NCBI GenBank assembly: GCA_900542125.1
Contig: UQMO01000037.1
Coordinates: forward strand, 1 to 23,024
Direction of reading: 5' to 3'
From: an uncultured Collinsella sp.
Lineage (GTDB): Bacteria > Actinomycetota > Coriobacteriia > Coriobacteriales > Coriobacteriaceae
DNA: 23,024 nucleotides
Shown: one piece after another, positions 7,936 to 15,757 of the stretch
Position numbering within the stretch: position 1 is the first letter of the stretch
How the letters are laid out: every line of letters starts with the position of its first letter
Program-made: the position numbers and the translations under genes
The notes under the pieces: model-generated
The model's input: only the letters and a program-made list of their open reading frames with translations
Databases searched by the model: none
Told to the model about the DNA's origin: nothing

Positions 7936-8730
7936 ATGTTTAAACTGATTGCATCCGATATGGACGGCACACTGCTTGACGAAAACGGCCAGGTGCCGCC
8001 TGAGACCTACGAACTGATTCTGGCACTACGCGAGCATGGCGTGCATTTTGCCGCATCGTCAGGCCGTCGCTACGATCGCCTGTGCGAGTTCTTTGCGCCC
8101 GTTCGCGACAAGATGGACTTTGTCGCAGCTAACGGCGCCCAGGTCTACGCCGACGGTAAGATGGTAGACCGTGAGGTGTATTCGCACCTGGCGATTCGAA
8201 GGCTCGCCCAAGCCGTCAGGACGTTTCCCAATCTGCATCTTGCACTCTTTGACCGAACCAAGTCCTTTTTGCTCGATGACGAGTGCAAGTTCGTGCGCGA
8301 GGTCGATAAGGACCTCCCCAATGCCGAGCGCATTTGGGAGCTGCCCGATCCCAGCGTAAATATCATCAAAGCGAGTATCTTTTGCGACGACGGTGCCGTT
8401 ATGGACAGTGCGTACGTGCTACAGCGCGAACTCGGTCAGCTCTTTACCTTTGCGCCTTCAGGCAACGCGTGGATCGATGCCATGCAGCCCGGTGTGTCGA
8501 AGGCTTCGGGCATCGCACAGCTCGCGGAGCATTACGGCATTGGGCGCGATGAGGTCATGGCGTTTGGCGACTCTATGAACGACTACGAAATCATTCGCTT
8601 TGTCGGCACGGGTTGCGCGATGGAAAACGCGCGCCCCGCGCTCAAGGCGGTGGCCGATTGCGTGGTGGGTCGTAACCGCGACCACGCCGTCCAGCAGGAG
8701 CTCCGTCGCGTGCTGGAGAGTCTCTCCTAA
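7936..8730 (+). CDS. Cof-type HAD hydrolase (sugar-phosphate phosphatase type)
   Basis: Cytoplasmic Mg-dependent phosphatase of the haloacid dehalogenase superfamily, Cof/IIB subgroup. Substrates in this group are usually sugar phosphates or phosphorylated cofactors and cannot be told from sequence. The 264-residue length is typical. Motif I is DMDGTLLD (8-15, nucleophile D8 and acid D10), motif II is SSGR (41-44), motif III is K189 in GVSKASG, and motif IV is GDSMNDYE (211-218). The cap domain lies between motifs II and III. The ribosome binding site GAAGGGAG is buried in the leader hairpin described at 7869. It stands alone: ade lies 206 bases upstream and the IS element directly downstream. 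Confidence 0.93.
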   Translation: MFKLIASDMDGTLLDENGQVPPETYELILALREHGVHFAASSGRRYDRLCEFFAPVRDKMDFVAANGAQVYADGKMVDREVYSHLAIRRLAQAVRTFPNLHLALFDRTKSFLLDDECKFVREVDKDLPNAERIWELPDPSVNIIKASIFCDDGAVMDSAYVLQRELGQLFTFAPSGNAWIDAMQPGVSKASGIAQLAEHYGIGRDEVMAFGDSMNDYEIIRFVGTGCAMENARPALKAVADCVVGRNRDHAVQQELRRVLESLS

Positions 8731-8757
8731 TCCGGCAGATGGGGACGTTCCTTTTAT
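8731..8757 (+). repeat. GGGGACGTTC repeat fragment at the IS left flank
   Basis: TGGGGACGTTC (8740-8750) is a partial copy of the dispersed repeat. It immediately precedes the left inverted end of the IS element, so the insertion appears to have hit or lies beside a repeat. Confidence 0.6.
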
Positions 8758-8771
8758 TATGAGCAGGACAT
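8758..8771 (+). repeat. Left inverted repeat of the IS
   Basis: TATGAGCAGGACAT, the exact reverse complement of 10295-10308. Confidence 0.85.
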
Positions 8772-8788
8772 TGTCAAGAGACAAAATC

Positions 8789-8820
8789 GGGCCTGGCCCC
8801 AACGATATGGGGTCAGGCCC
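8789..8820 (-). terminator. Strong hairpin near the IS left end
   Basis: GGGCCTGGCCCC (8789-8800) pairs with GGGGTCAGGCCC (8809-8820), 12 pairs with one G-U and an 8-base loop. Read on the minus strand it is followed by GATTTTGTC, so it may terminate the transposase transcript or a downstream non-coding RNA. Confidence 0.65.
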
Positions 8821-8821
8821 T

Positions 8822-9074
8822 ATCCCTATATCAACCCGTCCGCGGCGACCTCGGCGTGTCTTCCCGACGCTCGTCTTTGCAGTTTAATATCCGCCCGTGG
8901 CGATCTCTCGCTGGGCAATCCGTTGCTACGGCTGAGGCTTCTTCGTCGAACCGACAGTCTGTGCACGCGTGTGGCGCTCTGGGCGCTCGCAGAAAAGGGA
9001 CCTGAGGTTCGCCTCAACGGCTTCGGATCGAACCGCTTCCGGGGTGATCGGCTTATGTGCGGGGGACCGGCCCC
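8822..9074 (-). ncRNA. Non-coding 3' region of the IS; possible guide (bridge/seek) RNA
   Basis: About 250 bases lie between the transposase stop and the terminator-like hairpin with no convincing gene. IS110/IS1111 elements are known to encode a structured RNA that pairs with element end and target, and in IS1111-like elements it lies after the transposase gene. Local stems visible on the minus strand include GGGGG/CCCCC at 9061-9075 touching the stop codon, and GAGG-CGAA-CCTC near 9007-9018. The RNA assignment rests on family knowledge and position, not on a recognised consensus. Confidence 0.45.
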
Positions 9075-10187
9075 CTACGCCTCCTCGGCCATGAGGCCGA
9101 CCGCCCACACCCAGCAGGCGAGCTCGCGCGCCGTGGCGACGTTCGCCTTGTTGCCGTGGACCCCGCGCGCGAGCAGGGCCTCGCGCCTCTCGATCAGCCT
9201 CCGCACGCCCTTGGCGGCATGCCTCCGGGCGCCCGGGTCCGGGGCCTGGCCCCTGGCGGGTTCCTTCGGCCGCGCGGAGCACGTCAGGTAGTGCCACGCG
9301 GCCTCGACCAGCGTCTTCCTCAGGTGCTTGTTGCCGGCCTTGGTGATCGCGCCCCTGCGGTCGCTCTCCCCGCTGGAGTGCTCGGAGGGCGTCAGGCCGA
9401 CCCATGCGGCGAACGACCGGGCGTTCCCGAACCTCGAGAACTCGCCGGCCTCGAACACGAGGTCGGCGGCGGACGCGGTGTCGACGCCCTTGAGGCAGCG
9501 CAGGGAGTCGACCCTCCTCCTCCACCTGGGCTTGCGGGCCTCGGCCTCGACGAGCCCCTCGAGCCTCGCCTTCTCCTCCGCCGCCCGCCTGACCGCGTCG
9601 ACGTAGTAGGCGAGCACGTCGTTGTCGGCCCCCTCCGCGAACCTAATCGACTCGATCCAGGACCAGTGCGCCCGGGTCCAGTTGCCCTTCCTGCGGCCGG
9701 TGGGCGTCCTCTCGTCGAAGACGAGCCCGTGCCTGAGCAGGAACTTGGAGAGCCGCTGCTTCGAGCGCGAGAGGTCGTCCCTCGCGTCCTCGAGCGCCCT
9801 GGTCAGGTCGCGGGCGGCCTCGCACTCGTCGTCGGGGACCCACACCTCGACCACGTTGCCGACCGACAGCATGCGGGCGAGGAACTCGGCGTCGTTGCGG
9901 TCGTTCTTCCTGCGCCTGTCCGCGCTGGGCTTGATCATCTTCGAGACGGCGCCGACCACGCAGTCGACCCCGAGGCCGGAGAGCCTCTTCTGCAGGTCGA
10001 ACCCCGTGACCCCGGACTCGTACACGCACCTGGCCTTTGGGTCCACGGACCGCACCCACTCCGCGACTGCCCCGGCGTCGTAGCCGAAGGTCGCGCAGTG
10101 CGCCTCCCCGGTCATGACGTCGAGGGAGACTGCCTTTATCGAGCGGGCGTGGACGTCGAGGCCGACGAAGGTGGTAGTATCGAGCAT
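9075..10187 (-). CDS. IS110-family DEDD transposase/recombinase
   Basis: Catalyses RNA-guided movement of the surrounding element through a circular intermediate. The 370 residues comprise an N-terminal RuvC-like DEDD domain (FVGLDVH with the first Asp near residue 10, YESG with Glu, and KNDRNDAEFLAR with the two Asp) and a C-terminal Transposase_20 domain (SLRCLKGVDTASAADLVFE, then AAWVGLTPSEHSSGE with the candidate catalytic serine, then KAGNKHLRK). A basic, coiled linker lies between them. The start at 10187 is preferred over the ATG at 10202: GGAAGGGG (10193-10200 on the minus strand) is six bases upstream of it. That ribosome binding site lies in a stem with 10276-10283. No frameshift is seen, so the gene looks active. 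Confidence 0.95.
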   Translation of the reverse strand: MLDTTTFVGLDVHARSIKAVSLDVMTGEAHCATFGYDAGAVAEWVRSVDPKARCVYESGVTGFDLQKRLSGLGVDCVVGAVSKMIKPSADRRRKNDRNDAEFLARMLSVGNVVEVWVPDDECEAARDLTRALEDARDDLSRSKQRLSKFLLRHGLVFDERTPTGRRKGNWTRAHWSWIESIRFAEGADNDVLAYYVDAVRRAAEEKARLEGLVEAEARKPRWRRRVDSLRCLKGVDTASAADLVFEAGEFSRFGNARSFAAWVGLTPSEHSSGESDRRGAITKAGNKHLRKTLVEAAWHYLTCSARPKEPARGQAPDPGARRHAAKGVRRLIERREALLARGVHGNKANVATARELACWVWAVGLMAEEA

Positions 10188-10189
10188 GG

Positions 10190-10283
10190 GAGCCCCTTCC
10201 ATGAATGCGGCGTGGCCGCCGCGGCTGAATTAGACACTCACCATTGTCGGCCTAATCCGCGGTCTTTCATGCAGCAGGGGCTC
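10190..10283 (-). promoter_or_regulatory. Structured transposase leader sequestering the RBS
   Basis: GAGCCCCT (10190-10197) pairs with AGGGGCTC (10276-10283). Inside, CCGCGG (10219-10224) pairs with CCGCGG (10257-10262), and ATTAG (10229-10233) with CTAAT (10252-10256) across a 4-base bulge. The outer stem takes up the transposase Shine-Dalgarno. Such fold-back is a known way for insertion sequences to prevent read-through expression. Confidence 0.6.
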
Positions 10284-10294
10284 TCAATGTTTTT

Positions 10295-10308
10295 ATGTCC
10301 TGCTCATA
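10295..10308 (-). repeat. Right inverted repeat of the IS
   Basis: ATGTCCTGCTCATA, exact inverse of the left end at 8758-8771. Confidence 0.85.
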
Positions 10309-10446
10309 TCGTCTGTGCCGGCACCTGGGGACAGTCCTTATGTCAAGAGATTGGTGGTCGTTGGGGATGTTCTTGTTTGACTAGTCGTTTAAGAACGTCC
10401 CCAATGACTATCAAAAGTTGAGGTGAGGGTGTTTTCAGTGCCCTGC
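10309..10446. repeat. Dispersed-repeat cluster right of the IS
   Basis: The palindrome GTGCCGGCAC (10314-10323) leads into GGGGACAGTCCTT and TGTCAAGAGA (10341-10350), which also occurs just inside the left IS end. Then GTCGTTGGGGATGTTCTT (10357-10374) pairs with AAGAACGTCCCCAATGAC (10391-10408) to form an 18-bp hairpin containing GACTAGTC. It may also terminate the coiled-coil gene, which ends at 10447. Confidence 0.75.
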
Positions 10447-12210
10447 CTACTTGCTTGCGAACAGCCAGACTAGGATGATCACCAGGATTGTGGCGACGAT
10501 GCAGACGATGGCGCCGGTGAATTTGATGCGTGAGTCGCGGGTACGCTCGCGCACCGCGTCCTCGGTGGCCTCGAGCTGGGCGACTTCTCGCTCGGTCTCG
10601 GCGTGTTCGGCTTTGTCTCGGGCCAAGGATCCTGCAAGCGACTCAGTGATCTCTGGGTGGTCGTGCACCTCGGTCGCCTGTTCGATGATCGACTGCGCAT
10701 GTGCGGCATCTGCTTGGGCGTTGGCGATGGCCTGCTCTTGGTCGTGGCGTGCCTTGTCCTCGGCGGCGATTTTCTCGCGCAGTTCGCGCTGGCGCGTCGC
10801 GGCGGCAGTCTTTGCCGTCTGCAACTCGTCGCGCGCGGCATCGGCTTCGGTCGTCACGGCCTGATGGGCTCGCTTAGCGTCGGCGATGGGGGCTTGCGCC
10901 TGTTCGACGGCCTGCTCGGCTGCGGCAAGCGAGTGCTCAAGATCGGCGGTGATGCGCGGGACATCTTCTTCGGCTTTACGCAGGGCATCTGCCGTGTCGG
11001 AGATCTGCATCGAGAGTTCGCTGGTGCGCACCGTATAGTTGGCGGGATTTGCCGAGGGATTGCGTTGCAGCTCGGCGTACTCATGACGCAGCGTCTCGAG
11101 CTGGGCGCGCGTGGCGTCGACGGTTTGTTGTGCGGCGGCAATGCCGGCGTCTCGCTCTGCCTTCACCTTGTCGCGGATGCGCTTGGAATCCTCAAGACGT
11201 CGAACGAGGCGGTTGCCGGTCTCGCGCGAGCTCGCCTCGCGGGCCTCCACGGCGTCGAGCGCGGCCTTCAGGCGGAGCTCAGTCGCGTCATCCTCTGTCT
11301 TCATTTGTTCGAGCTGACCCTTGAGCTCTGTCGCTTTGGCGGCGTGGGCATCACGGTCAATCTCGGCGGCCGCTGCAGTCTTTTGGGCCGTGGCAATCGC
11401 CTGACGCTGGTCGGCGACGATCTGGTCGTAGCGGCCAGCGATATCCTGGCGCGTCTCGAGCTCCTCGGCCTGATCGGCAATGCGCTGCTCAAGTTCGGCC
11501 AGGTGGGCGCGGGCATCGGCAAGTGCCTTTTTCGCGGCGTTCATCTCGCGCATGGCCGAGGCGCCCTGGGCGATAAAGGTGCCCACGGCGTTCGCAGTGT
11601 TCGAGACAGCGGTCCCCAGATCGCGGTTCGCGGCGGGGGAGTGCGGGGCGGTCGGGCGAGCGGTGTCAGCAGCATCCGCATCGGCAGCCTGCGGCGCGGC
11701 GATATTGCCGGTGCCGCCCTCGACCACAGAAAAGCCTGCTGCGTGCGGGTCGACCGCATCGGCGCCAATCGTGGGGTGCTCGAGCTGCAGAAACGAGGGC
11801 ATGGTGCTGCCCTGGTCGGCAACCGGAGTCTCGCCGGGTACAAAGGTCGAGGCCGCCTCGGCAGCCTCCTCTTCCTCGGCGTCAACGTCAGCGTCGGCCA
11901 CGGCGTCTTTCATCGCTTTGACGGCATCCATCATGGAGTCCATGACGGCGTCGAGCTCTTCTTCCGAAGACACCTCGATAGGGCCCGCAGCTTGCGGAGC
12001 GGCATCCTGTACGGGGTCGTCGTCCTGAGCGGGCGCATCGTCGTTTTGCTCGCCTGCATCTTCGGCGCCAGGGGTTTCCGCCGTAGCGCTTTCGTCCAAG
12101 ATGGGGTCGTCGAGGTCAATATCATCGCAGGTCACAGCATCAGCATCTGCGGTGACGTTTACGGAATCATCAATATGCTGTTGAGTCTGGGGGTCCAGCT
12201 CGTCTGTCAT
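10447..12210 (-). CDS. Tail-anchored alanine-rich coiled-coil membrane protein, function unknown
   Basis: I do not recognise this 587-residue protein. Residues 1-120 are highly acidic and disordered-looking, and 120-200 are Ala/Pro/Gly-rich with no signal peptide. From about 220 to 558 the sequence is a long Ala/Glu/Gln/Arg heptad-type coiled coil, broken near 383-395 (RNPSANPANY). A single hydrophobic segment (564-584, FTGAIVCIVATILVIILVWLF) is followed only by ASK. The likely topology is a cytoplasmic rod held to the membrane by its C-terminus, suggesting a structural or envelope-organising role (inference). The start at 12210 has AGGAG nine bases upstream. The longer open frame to 12342 lacks a ribosome binding site. 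A minus-strand TATCAT (12244-12249) may be the -10 box. Confidence 0.85.
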   Translation of the reverse strand: MTDELDPQTQQHIDDSVNVTADADAVTCDDIDLDDPILDESATAETPGAEDAGEQNDDAPAQDDDPVQDAAPQAAGPIEVSSEEELDAVMDSMMDAVKAMKDAVADADVDAEEEEAAEAASTFVPGETPVADQGSTMPSFLQLEHPTIGADAVDPHAAGFSVVEGGTGNIAAPQAADADAADTARPTAPHSPAANRDLGTAVSNTANAVGTFIAQGASAMREMNAAKKALADARAHLAELEQRIADQAEELETRQDIAGRYDQIVADQRQAIATAQKTAAAAEIDRDAHAAKATELKGQLEQMKTEDDATELRLKAALDAVEAREASSRETGNRLVRRLEDSKRIRDKVKAERDAGIAAAQQTVDATRAQLETLRHEYAELQRNPSANPANYTVRTSELSMQISDTADALRKAEEDVPRITADLEHSLAAAEQAVEQAQAPIADAKRAHQAVTTEADAARDELQTAKTAAATRQRELREKIAAEDKARHDQEQAIANAQADAAHAQSIIEQATEVHDHPEITESLAGSLARDKAEHAETEREVAQLEATEDAVRERTRDSRIKFTGAIVCIVATILVIILVWLFASK

Positions 12211-12504
12211 AGGTATGTGCTCCTCATCGTTGTTTGTCACCCTATGATAAAGTCTCGCGCCGACTTCCCGCGCGCCGCAGCAAAGTTTCAAAACGTGTTC
12301 GATGGCTCGCGTCGATAGCAAAAACTCGGCCACTCTATCCAATTTTTACTTGACATTCCCTTCGCCGAAAGACGTTGCGCCGTTCGCCTGCCATGGGCTT
12401 TATTTTTCGCTTGAACCCGTTAAAGTTGCATTTCAGCTTTTGGCGCGTTTATTTGGATGCGCGCAGTCGGCGGGTGCGCCCGTCGCGATTTGAAAGGACT
12501 TTAT
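12211..12504. promoter_or_regulatory. Divergent intergenic region, coiled-coil gene / dehydrogenase
   Basis: No gene is seen. The minus strand has TATCAT (12244-12249) ahead of the coiled-coil gene. The plus strand has a perfect -35 hexamer TTGACA (12350-12355) but no matching -10 at 16-18 bases. CGGCGGG (12470-12476) can pair with CCCGTCG (12480-12486) just before the dehydrogenase ribosome binding site GAAAGGA (12492-12498). Confidence 0.4.
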
Positions 12505-13305
12505 ATGGGACTTTTCACTGGTAAGACCGTAATCGTCACCGGCGGCGGCAAGGCCACGCTTAAGGACGGTTCCGCTGGCTCCATCGGTTACGGCATCGAT
12601 ATCGCATTTGCCAAGGAGGGCGCAAACCTCGTCATTACCGGCCGCAACGTTGCTAAGCTCGAGGCTGCCAAGGAGTCCCTCGAGGCCGAGTACGGCGTCA
12701 AGGTTCTGCCTGTTCAGGCCGATGTCTCGGCTGGTCAGGACAACGAGGCCGTCGTCCAGAACGTCATCGACAAGGCCATTGAGGAGTTCGGCCGCATCGA
12801 CGCCGTCGTCAACAATGCTCAGGCCAGCGCCTCGGGCGTGACCATCGCCGATCACACCATGGATCAGTTTAACCTGGCCATTTATTCCGGTCTGTATGCC
12901 ACCTATCTGTACATGCAGAAGGCCTATCCGCATCTGAAGGAGACCAAGGGCTCGGTGGTCAACTTTGCCTCGGGCGCCGGCCTGTTTGGCAACTATGGTC
13001 AGTGCAGCTATGCCGCCGCCAAGGAGGGCATCCGTGGTCTGACCCGCGTTGCCGCCAACGAGTGGGGCAAGGACGGCATCAACGTCAACATCGTGTGCCC
13101 GCTTGCTTGGACCGCTGCGCTCGAGAACTTCCAGGATGCCTACCCCGAGGCGTTCAAGGCCAACGTCCACATGCCGCCGGCAGGCCACTACGGCGACGTC
13201 GAGAAGGAAATCGGCCGCGTGGTCGTTCAGCTCTGCGGTCCCGACTTTAAGTACATGAACGGCGAGACTGTCACCCTCGAGGGCGGCATGGGCCAGCGGC
13301 CCTAG
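12505..13305 (+). CDS. Short-chain dehydrogenase/reductase (SDR), substrate unknown
   Basis: Cytoplasmic NAD(P)-dependent oxidoreductase of 266 residues, the usual classical-SDR size. A Rossmann fold begins KTVIVTGGGKA. The glycine motif is stretched, TGG at 12-14 and then SIGYG at 26-30, as in SDRs with a longer first loop (enoyl-reductase-like spacing). NNAQ (103-106) replaces the usual NNAG. The catalytic set is N-S-Y-K, with S156 (NFASGAG), Y169 and K173 (YAAAK). The C-terminus NGETVTLEGGMG is the standard SDR end. The start at 12505 is fixed by GAAAGGA. Gut Coriobacteria use SDRs on bile acids and steroids, but nothing here proves such a substrate. Acyl or sugar substrates are equally open. 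Confidence 0.9.
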   Translation: MGLFTGKTVIVTGGGKATLKDGSAGSIGYGIDIAFAKEGANLVITGRNVAKLEAAKESLEAEYGVKVLPVQADVSAGQDNEAVVQNVIDKAIEEFGRIDAVVNNAQASASGVTIADHTMDQFNLAIYSGLYATYLYMQKAYPHLKETKGSVVNFASGAGLFGNYGQCSYAAAKEGIRGLTRVAANEWGKDGINVNIVCPLAWTAALENFQDAYPEAFKANVHMPPAGHYGDVEKEIGRVVVQLCGPDFKYMNGETVTLEGGMGQRP

Positions 13306-13307
13306 CA

Positions 13308-13334
13308 GTTACGCGGTTCTACGAACCGCGTAAC
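13308..13334. terminator. Perfect 12-bp hairpin after the dehydrogenase
   Basis: GTTACGCGGTTC (13308-13319) and GAACCGCGTAAC (13323-13334) with loop TAC, three bases after the stop. There is no T-run, so it may protect the mRNA end or act with the larger structure downstream. Confidence 0.7.
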
Positions 13335-13347
13335 CAGTTGACGCTGC

Positions 13348-13447
13348 AAACCCGCCAGAGCGGCAATCTGCCTTTCAACTTCGGCGGCATGATCAAAAGA
13401 TCAATGCCGCCTCGTTTCAAGGCACCTTGCTCGCTTTGGCGGGTTTT
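13348..13447 (+). terminator. Large branched-looking hairpin ending in TTTT
   Basis: AAACCCGCCA (13348-13357) pairs with TGGCGGGTTT (13437-13446), and the stem extends through 13358-13362 with 13432-13436. Inside, TGCCTT (13369-13374) pairs with AAGGCA (13419-13424), and at the tip GGCGGCAT (13383-13390) with ATGCCGCC (13404-13411), topped by GATC-AAAA-GATC. About 100 nt of stacked stems then four T. It could be an elaborate terminator or a small structured RNA. Confidence 0.55.
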
Positions 13448-13493
13448 CGCTGTCGGTGCCATAACATCGGCGTTTGCGTTGCTGGCGAAAAGT

Positions 13494-13520
13494 AGTCGTT
13501 GGGGACGTTCTTAAACGACT
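13494..13520 (+). repeat. GGGGACGTTCTT dispersed repeat copy
   Basis: AGTCGTTGGGGACGTTCTT followed by AAACGACT; the ends AGTCGTT and AACGACT can pair. It matches copies at 7724-7773 and 10357-10408. Confidence 0.75.
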
Positions 13521-13573
13521 ATGACCCCTTTGCACCAGTTTCTGTCGAGTCGGTGCTTCTTGCGGGTTGCCCG

Positions 13574-13607
13574 TATAATGGTTTGCGTATGAACCGCAAC
13601 CAAGGAG
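13574..13607 (+). promoter_or_regulatory. tgt promoter -10 box and RBS
   Basis: A perfect TATAAT (13574-13579) with no clear -35; GTGCTT at 13553-13558 is 15 bases upstream. CAAGGAG (13601-13607) precedes the start by nine bases. The leader would be about 30 bases. Confidence 0.6.
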
Positions 13608-13616
13608 TTCCAGTTT

Positions 13617-14756
<1,140 letters not shown>

Positions 14757-14905
14757 GGGCGACAGATACGCTTGCAGAGCGTGGACAACGGCAATGGTCG
14801 AGCGCCAGTCGGTCGTCGCATTCGCTGACACCGGCTGCGCGACCGCTGACCGATAGCTTGCAAGTGCTTGATGCATCGTGGGTACCATACCGAATAGTTG
14901 ATGCT
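14757..14905. other. Intergenic stretch after tgt
   Basis: No gene is seen. TTGCAA (14858-14863) and TACCAT (14883-14888), 19 bases apart, are a weak candidate promoter for the LOG gene. Confidence 0.3.
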
Positions 14906-14953
14906 CGGGCGGGTGTTTGACGCATGGCGTCGACCCCGCCCGTTTTCTTTTTC
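14906..14953 (+). terminator. Terminator or attenuator just upstream of the LOG gene
   Basis: CGGGCGGG (14906-14913) pairs with CCCGCCCG (14935-14942), with GACGC/GCGTC (14919-14923, 14927-14931) stacked inside, then TTTTCTTTTT. Only about 15 bases separate the T-run from the start codon, so a promoter downstream of it is unlikely. It must be leaky or regulated. Confidence 0.8.
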
Positions 14954-14968
14954 TCGATAGGAGTACCC

Positions 14969-15727
14969 ATGATTAAGAATGAGAACGTCGAGGGCGAGCC
15001 TGCCTACGACGAGACGTACCGCCGCGGCCCCGTGGTCATGCGCGGCCCCATGATTCCCAAGGACAACACCTACGCCAACCTGCTGGCGCCCGAAGATTCG
15101 ACTGACTGGCTGCATGCCGATCCCTGGCGCGTGCTGCGCATTCAGGCCGAGTTTGTCGATGGCTTCGGCGCGCTTGCCGAGCTTGGCCCCGCAGTGACCA
15201 TCTTCGGCAGTGCCCGCACGCCCAAGACCGATCAGCTCTACAAGGCGGCGGGTACCGTCGGGCGCAAAATCGCCCAGCGCGGCGTGGCGGTTATCACCGG
15301 CGGCGGTCCCGGCGTCATGGAGGCAGCCAACAGGGGAGCGGCGAGCGCCAACGGCAAGTCGGTCGGCCTGGGTATCGAGCTTCCGCACGAGCAGGGGCTC
15401 AACAAATACGTGAACCTCGGCATGGACTTCCGCTACTTCTTTGTGCGCAAAACCATGTTCGTTAAGTACAGCTCGGGCGCCATCGTATTTCCCGGCGGCT
15501 TTGGCACGCTCGACGAGATGTTCGAGGTTCTCACGCTGGTGCAGACGCACAAGGTCAAGCGCATGCCGCTCGTGCTGGTGGGCAGCGAGTACTGGCAGGG
15601 CCTATTCGACTGGCTCAACGGCCCGGTGATGAGCGCCGGTATGATCAGCCCGCTCGATCCGGATCTGGTACACATTACCGACGACCTCAACGAAGCGGTC
15701 GACGTCGCCCTGAGCGGGCTGATGTAG
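14969..15727 (+). CDS. LOG-family nucleotide 5'-monophosphate phosphoribohydrolase (TIGR00730)
   Basis: A Rossmann-fold protein of the family once called lysine decarboxylase-like. Characterised members cleave the N-glycosidic bond of purine nucleoside 5'-monophosphates (cytokinin riboside monophosphate in plants; AMP-type or PpnN-like nucleotides in bacteria). The 252 residues include a roughly 65-residue N-terminal extension, AVTIFGSART (75-84), GGGPGVMEAANRGA (111-124) and the signature PGGFGTLDE (175-183), in which the glycines bind phosphate and E183 is catalytic. The start at 14969 uses AGGAG six bases upstream; the frame is open back to 14924 but that part lies in the terminator hairpin. 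The physiological substrate is not determined by the sequence. Confidence 0.9.
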   Translation: MIKNENVEGEPAYDETYRRGPVVMRGPMIPKDNTYANLLAPEDSTDWLHADPWRVLRIQAEFVDGFGALAELGPAVTIFGSARTPKTDQLYKAAGTVGRKIAQRGVAVITGGGPGVMEAANRGAASANGKSVGLGIELPHEQGLNKYVNLGMDFRYFFVRKTMFVKYSSGAIVFPGGFGTLDEMFEVLTLVQTHKVKRMPLVLVGSEYWQGLFDWLNGPVMSAGMISPLDPDLVHITDDLNEAVDVALSGLM

Positions 15728-15757
15728 AGCAATCGTGCCGCTGCGACATGAATATGC

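Larger units (their letters stand above)
8758..10308 (-). mobile_element. IS110-family insertion sequence, IS1111-like
   Basis: The element is delimited by a perfect 14-bp inverted pair: TATGAGCAGGACAT (8758-8771) and ATGTCCTGCTCATA (10295-10308), about 1.55 kb in all. It carries one DEDD transposase on the minus strand, about 300 non-coding bases downstream of it and about 100 upstream. Classical IS110 members lack inverted repeats, while the IS1111 subgroup has short subterminal ones, so this looks IS1111-like. The true tips may lie a few bases outside the repeats. No target duplication is evident, as usual for the family. Arginine AGG codons and almost uniform G/C third positions set it apart from its neighbours. 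Confidence 0.82.

Noticed and set aside
9057..10421. 454-codon plus-strand open frame over the IS
   Set aside because: Antisense to the IS110 transposase and runs through the inverted end and flanking repeats.
10603..12318. 571-codon plus-strand open frame
   Set aside because: Antisense to the coiled-coil gene. The minus-strand frame has a ribosome binding site, heptad pattern and a terminal membrane segment.
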